64,000 nucleotides of DNA, taken from positions 3,472,001 to 3,536,000 of the forward strand of contig NZ_JANADK010000001.1 in NCBI RefSeq assembly GCF_024199795.1, given 5' to 3'. The notes beneath the pieces are model-generated. The model searched no databases. It was not told the DNA's origin and worked only from the letters and a program-made list of their open reading frames with translations. Source of the DNA: Bradyrhizobium sp. CCGB01. GTDB taxonomy: Bacteria > Pseudomonadota > Alphaproteobacteria > Rhizobiales > Xanthobacteraceae. Position numbers and translations under genes: made by a program. Of the stretch, positions 60,654 through 64,000 are shown piece by piece (the first letter of the stretch is position 1; every line of letters begins with the position of its first letter).

Positions 60654-61331
60654 ATGCATATCGAACCCGGGGTAGTGACGGGCGCCAAGCTTGTATTGAG
60701 TTACGCAACCGGCATCGCCGCAGGCGGCGTTGCCTTGAAGCTGGCGGTCGAGACCGTGCGCGAGCAGGGCATCGGCTCGTTTGCTGCGCGCACTCTCGTC
60801 ACCACGGGCCTCGTCTTCGTCTTCTTCGAGATCCTGCCGCACTTCCCGGTCGGCGTCTCCGAGGTGCACTTCATCCTGGGCTCGACCTTGTTCCTGCTGT
60901 TCGGCGCCGCGCCCGCGGCCTTTGGCCTCGCGTTCGGCCTGCTGCTCCAGGGCGTGTTCTTCGAGCCGCCGGACTTGCCGCAATATGGCATGAACGTGAC
61001 GACACTTTTGGTGCCGCTGTTTGCGATCCAGGCGATCGCCTCGCGGATCATTGCGCGCAACACCGCCTATGTCGACTTGAAGTATCGTCAGGCGCTGGCG
61101 CTTTCGACGACCTACCAGGCGGGCGTGATCGCCTGGGTGGCGTTCTGGGCACTCTATGGCTCCGGCTTTGCCATGAGCAACCTCGCCAGCATCGCGACGT
61201 TCGCGGCGTCCTATGCGCTGGTCATCGTGATCGAGCCGCTCGCCGATCTCGCCGTGCTGGCATTGGCGAAGTCGCTGCGCGGGGTCACCGCGCCCGGCCT
61301 CGTCACACCGCGCCTGCACAACGCAGCCTGA
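60654..61331 (+). CDS. CbiM-type cobalt/nickel energy-coupling-factor permease (stand-alone)
   Basis: Membrane S-component of 225 residues. The N-terminus MHIEPGVVTGAKL places His2 for metal coordination, the CbiM/NikM hallmark. HFPVGVSEVHFILGSTLFLLFG matches the conserved second metal-site region, and about six hydrophobic helices follow. AGGAAGG is ten bases before the ATG. No CbiN, CbiQ or CbiO gene is nearby, so it is either a solo transporter or works with components elsewhere. Control by cobalamin riboswitch 2 strongly suggests cobalt supply for corrinoid synthesis. Confidence 0.87.
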   Translation: MHIEPGVVTGAKLVLSYATGIAAGGVALKLAVETVREQGIGSFAARTLVTTGLVFVFFEILPHFPVGVSEVHFILGSTLFLLFGAAPAAFGLAFGLLLQGVFFEPPDLPQYGMNVTTLLVPLFAIQAIASRIIARNTAYVDLKYRQALALSTTYQAGVIAWVAFWALYGSGFAMSNLASIATFAASYALVIVIEPLADLAVLALAKSLRGVTAPGLVTPRLHNAA

Positions 61332-61337
61332 GAGACC

Positions 61338-61362
61338 AGGGGCGGCCGTGAGGGCCGCCCCT
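61338..61362 (+). promoter_or_regulatory. GC-rich hairpin between permease and cobF
   Basis: Perfect 10 bp inverted repeat AGGGGCGGCC (61338-61347) and GGCCGCCCCT (61353-61362) with a 5-nt loop. It starts six bases after the permease stop and ends ten bases before the cobF ATG, in the place where a Shine-Dalgarno is expected. No U-run follows. It may be an attenuator, a weak terminator or a translation-limiting stem. Function inferred. Confidence 0.5.
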
Positions 61363-61372
61363 GATACTCGCG

Positions 61373-62122
61373 ATGCTCACGCTCTCCCTGATAGGCATCG
61401 GTTGCGGCGATCCCGAGCAGCTTACGCGCGCCGCGATCGGTGCCATCAACGCGGCCGATCTCGTCCTGATCCCGCGCAAGGGCACAGCGAAGTCCGATCT
61501 CGCCGATCTCAGGCGCACGATCTGCGCGGATGTGCTGGCAAACGACAAGACCCGCATCGCCGAGTTCGATCTTCCCGTGCGCGACGCAACTGATGCGGAC
61601 TACCGCAAGGGCGTGGATGACTGGCACGATGCCGTTGCGGCGGCCTGGTCGCAGACGATCGCGGATCATCTGGGAAGCGAAGGCAAGGTTGCGCTGCTGA
61701 TCTGGGGCGATCCCTCGCTCTACGATTCCTCGCTGCGCATTGCGCGCCGGCTCAATCCCTTGCCTGAGATCGAGGTCGTGCCCGGCATCACCTCGATTCA
61801 GGCGCTGTGCGCGGCGCATGCGCTGCCGCTCAACGACATCGGCGAGCCTTTTCTCGTCACGACAGGGCGCCGTTTGCGCGAGGGCGGCTGGCCACAGGGT
61901 GTCGATACCGTGGTTGTGATGCTCGACGGCGGCACGGCGTTCCAGTCGCTCGATCCAGCCGGGCTTCACATCTGGTGGGGCGCCTATCTCGGCATGCCCG
62001 ATCAGATCGTCATGTCCGGTGCACTCGCCGACGTCGGTCCGCGCATCGTCGCTGCGCGACAGGATGCGCGCGAGCGGCACGGCTGGATCATGGACAGCTA
62101 CATTCTCAAGCGCAGGCCGTAA
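61373..62122 (+). CDS. cobF: Precorrin-6A synthase (deacetylating)
   Basis: SAM-dependent methyltransferase of 249 residues that methylates C-1 with loss of the C-1 acetyl group; a marker of the aerobic pathway. LTLSLIGIGCGDPEQLTRAA begins the protein. VLIPRKGTAKSDLADLRRTI, ALLIWGDPSLYDSSLRIARR, EVVPGITSIQALCAAHALPL and WWGAYLGMPDQIVMSGAL are family blocks. The ATG at 61373 lacks a clear Shine-Dalgarno and follows a strong hairpin. It is separated from the main cob operon and shares the riboswitch-2 unit with the permease and cobT. Confidence 0.94.
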   Translation: MLTLSLIGIGCGDPEQLTRAAIGAINAADLVLIPRKGTAKSDLADLRRTICADVLANDKTRIAEFDLPVRDATDADYRKGVDDWHDAVAAAWSQTIADHLGSEGKVALLIWGDPSLYDSSLRIARRLNPLPEIEVVPGITSIQALCAAHALPLNDIGEPFLVTTGRRLREGGWPQGVDTVVVMLDGGTAFQSLDPAGLHIWWGAYLGMPDQIVMSGALADVGPRIVAARQDARERHGWIMDSYILKRRP

Positions 62123-62132
62123 GCGAGGCAGC

Positions 62133-63185
62133 ATGCTCCCCGAATGGGTCTACAAGAAGTGCCCCGAGATCTCCGCGGTCCATCGCGAGGCGGCGGTCGC
62201 GCGGCAGGCGCAACTGACAAAGCCGGCCGGCGCGCTCGGCCGGCTCGAGCAGCTCGCGATCGAGCTTGCGGGCCTGCAGGCGACCGGAGAACCGCGTGCC
62301 GCGCGCGTCCCGATCATCGTTTTCGCCGGCGACCACGGCATCGTCGCGCAGGGCGTGTCGGCCTATCCGCAGGAAGTGACCATCGCGATGATGGCGAACT
62401 TTGCCTCTGGCGGCGCCGCGATCTCGGTGCTGGCGCGTGAGCTCGGCTCCAGCCTGGAAATCGTCGACGCGGGCACGCTGGCGCGGGAGGCGATGGCGGG
62501 AATCGTTATCGACAAGCCGCGCAGCGGCACGCGCGATTTCAGCGTGGAAGCTGCGCTCACCGCTGCGGAGCTGGCATTCGCCTTCGAAGCCGGCCAGCGC
62601 GCCGTCGCGCGCGCGGAGGCCCATCAGCCCGATCTTCTGATCTTCGGCGAGATGGGCATCGGCAACACCACGACGGCGGCGGCGATTGCGGCGAGCCTGC
62701 TCGGGATGGGTGCCGACGAGGTCGCGGGCAGCGGTACCGGCGTCGACGCGGCCGGCCGCGCGCACAAGGCGCGCGTGATCGATGCCGCGATCGCGCATCA
62801 TGGCATCGCAAGTGCTCCACCCGAAAAGATCCTGTGCGCCGTCGGCGGCCTCGAGATTGCGGCGATCTGCGGTGCCATCATCGCGGCCGCGCAGCGCCGC
62901 ATCCCCGTGCTGATCGACGGCTTCATCGTATCGGTGGCGGCGCTTGCGGCCGCGCGGCTGAACCCGTCGTGCCAGCCGTTCCTGCTGCCCTCGCATCAAT
63001 CGGCGGAGCAGGGGCACCGACTGGTGCTGCGTGCGCTGAATGTGCAGCCGCTGATCAGCCTCGATCTCAGGCTCGGCGAAGGATCGGGCGCGGCCATCGC
63101 GCTGCCGCTGGTGCGGCTCGCGTGCAGCCTTCACAACGGCATGGCGACCTTCGCGCAGGCCAATGTGCCGGATCGCCCGGCCTGA
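62133..63185 (+). CDS. cobT: Nicotinate-nucleotide-dimethylbenzimidazole phosphoribosyltransferase
   Basis: Enzyme of 350 residues (CobU in Pseudomonas denitrificans naming) that activates DMB from BluB to alpha-ribazole phosphate. TKPAGALGRLEQLAIELAGL, FAGDHGIVAQGVSAYPQEVT, FGEMGIGNTTTAAAIAASLL and LIDGFIVSVAALAA are conserved. The active-site Glu is in the region LRLGEGSGAAIALPLVR. The ATG at 62133 follows the cobF stop by ten bases; the frame is open upstream into cobF but not homologous there. It converges on the phosphatase gene with a six-base gap. It should not be confused with the chelatase subunit also named CobT. Confidence 0.94.
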   Translation: MLPEWVYKKCPEISAVHREAAVARQAQLTKPAGALGRLEQLAIELAGLQATGEPRAARVPIIVFAGDHGIVAQGVSAYPQEVTIAMMANFASGGAAISVLARELGSSLEIVDAGTLAREAMAGIVIDKPRSGTRDFSVEAALTAAELAFAFEAGQRAVARAEAHQPDLLIFGEMGIGNTTTAAAIAASLLGMGADEVAGSGTGVDAAGRAHKARVIDAAIAHHGIASAPPEKILCAVGGLEIAAICGAIIAAAQRRIPVLIDGFIVSVAALAAARLNPSCQPFLLPSHQSAEQGHRLVLRALNVQPLISLDLRLGEGSGAAIALPLVRLACSLHNGMATFAQANVPDRPA

Positions 63186-63191
63186 TCCGGC

Positions 63192-63764
63192 TCAAGCCGC
63201 GCGCTGATTGACGAAGACGACGCGCCAACCGGTCGCGAGCCGGTCGATCCGGGTCAGCGACAGCGGGTCGATCACGAAGCGCAGGGCCGCTTGTGGTGTC
63301 AGATCCAGTGCGATGCAGAGTGCGGCGCGGATCGTGCCGGAGTGCACGACGAGCGTTGCTGATCCGGCTCCGATCCGTGACAGACCCAGCCGGACGCGCG
63401 CGACCTGATCCTCGAAGCTTTCGCCGCCCGGCGGCCGTCCATGCGCCGGCGCGCTCCAGAACCGCGCATAGGTCTCGCCACCGGTGGCGGCGAGCTCGTC
63501 ATGCCGCCGGCCGGTCCAGTCGCCAAAATCCTGCTCGCTGAATTCGGTCAGTTGCACAGGTTCGAGTCCCAGCGCGCGCGCCGTCTCAACCGTGCGTCGT
63601 GCCGGGCTCGCAAAGCACGCAGCATCCTGCGGCAGCTTCTGCCGCAGGACCTCCAGTTGCGCGCGATCGCCAAGATCGGCCGGCGCGTCGGCTGCGTGGA
63701 TGGTCCCCGCGATGCCGTCGACGGGCGCATGACGTATCAGCCAGAGGAAGGTCTCGCCTTCCAT
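63192..63764 (-). CDS. Histidine phosphatase-family protein, possible alpha-ribazole phosphatase
   Basis: Phosphoglycerate-mutase-like phosphatase of 190 residues. The N-terminal catalytic motif is LWLIRHAPVDG (His in RHA, where RHG is more usual), and FASPARRTVETARAL, FGDWTGRRHDEL and VVHSGTIRAAL give the other active-site residues. In cobalamin loci such proteins remove phosphate from alpha-ribazole phosphate or cobalamin phosphate. The ATG at 63764 has GGAGACGAGC upstream. It runs opposite to cobT and diverges from riboswitch 3. The precise substrate is inferred from context. Confidence 0.85.
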   Translation of the reverse strand: MEGETFLWLIRHAPVDGIAGTIHAADAPADLGDRAQLEVLRQKLPQDAACFASPARRTVETARALGLEPVQLTEFSEQDFGDWTGRRHDELAATGGETYARFWSAPAHGRPPGGESFEDQVARVRLGLSRIGAGSATLVVHSGTIRAALCIALDLTPQAALRFVIDPLSLTRIDRLATGWRVVFVNQRAA

Positions 63765-63816
63765 GCTCGTCTCCAAGGAAGTTGGTCGCTGTGGCAATAA
63801 CGCCGCAGCTTGTACA

Positions 63817-63846
63817 TTGACTCTGTCTGCATCGTAATCCTAGATG
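63817..63846 (+). promoter_or_regulatory. Putative sigma-70-like promoter for riboswitch 3 transcript
   Basis: TTGACT (63817-63822) and TAGATG (63841-63846) are separated by 18 bp and lie a few bases before the first conserved part of riboswitch 3. The arrangement fits a housekeeping promoter. The match is by eye only. Confidence 0.4.
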
Positions 63847-63853
63847 CTCGCGA

Positions 63854-64000
63854 CGGTTTCCCCGAGAGGGGATGAAAAGGGAATGCGGTGCGGGGATTTT
63901 GTCCCCAATGCCGCGGCTGCCCCCGCAACTGTAAGCGGCGAATCTTGCATCACGAGCCACTGGGTATCTCGGTCCCGGGAAGGCGACGCAAGGTATTGAC
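63854..64000 (+). promoter_or_regulatory. Cobalamin riboswitch 3, cut by window end
   Basis: Starts GGTTTCCCCGAGAGGGGATG and continues AAAAGGGAATGCGGTGCGG, GGCTGCCCCCGCAACTGTAAG, GCCACTGGG and CGGGAAGGCG, the standard cobalamin riboswitch order. The B12 box (GCCAGGAGACC-type) is expected just beyond the window. The controlled gene is unseen; another transport or cobalamin gene on the plus strand is likely. Confidence 0.92.

Overview
The window is high-GC DNA from an alphaproteobacterium, most likely a Bradyrhizobium or close relative in the Hyphomicrobiales. The gene families support this: Dpp-type amide/peptide uptake, an LktA-like two-partner adhesin, and the aerobic cob gene set with BluB, CobE, CobF, CobG, CobN and CobW. 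So does the dense coding with many 1-4 nt gene overlaps. The organism call is inferred from gene content; no rRNA or tRNA was seen.

Region 1 (1-16.7 kb) is ordinary catabolism and transport. It starts with the 3' part of an FGGY pentulose kinase and a PfkB sugar kinase. A LysR regulator then diverges from an amidase, which is followed by a complete oligopeptide-type ABC importer (two permeases, two ATPases, one binding protein) and a second amidase. A LysE/RhtB exporter and a CorA-type ion transporter come next. After a two-way terminator hairpin lies an MhqO/MhqD-like pair (ring-cleaving dioxygenase and hydrolase) with a divergent LysR regulator. Both LysR intergenic regions carry repeated dyad or direct-repeat motifs that look like operators.

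Region 2 (16.9-21.6 kb, minus strand) is a tight three-gene unit: a periplasmic binding protein, a hybrid sensor kinase (Cache-HAMP-HisKA-HATPase-REC-HPt) and an exported hydrolase with an Asp nucleophile. No output response regulator is visible in the window.

Region 3 (21.9-40.8 kb) is a two-partner secretion locus. It has a small secreted protein of unknown function, a 5,457-residue TpsA adhesin with degenerate AYI-type repeats and cysteines found only in close pairs, and its TpsB outer-membrane transporter overlapping by 7 nt. A palindromic intergenic repeat marks the end.

Region 4 (40.9-64 kb) is an almost complete oxygen-dependent cobalamin locus. Minus-strand units are cobU-cobS-bluB and cobO-cobQ; cobD-cobC lies on the plus strand. 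Then comes one long riboswitch-controlled plus-strand operon: DUF1636-cobW-cobN-cobG-cobH-cobI-cobJ-(cobK antisense)-cobL-cobE-cobM-cobB-cobA. A second cobalamin riboswitch precedes a stand-alone CbiM-type cobalt permease, cobF and cobT. A histidine phosphatase, possibly alpha-ribazole phosphatase, lies on the opposite strand. A third cobalamin riboswitch begins at the right edge and is cut by the window end. Together these genes cover uroporphyrinogen III to cobalamin, including lower-ligand synthesis. The chelatase partner subunits (CobS/CobT of the Pseudomonas denitrificans naming) and CobR are not in the window.
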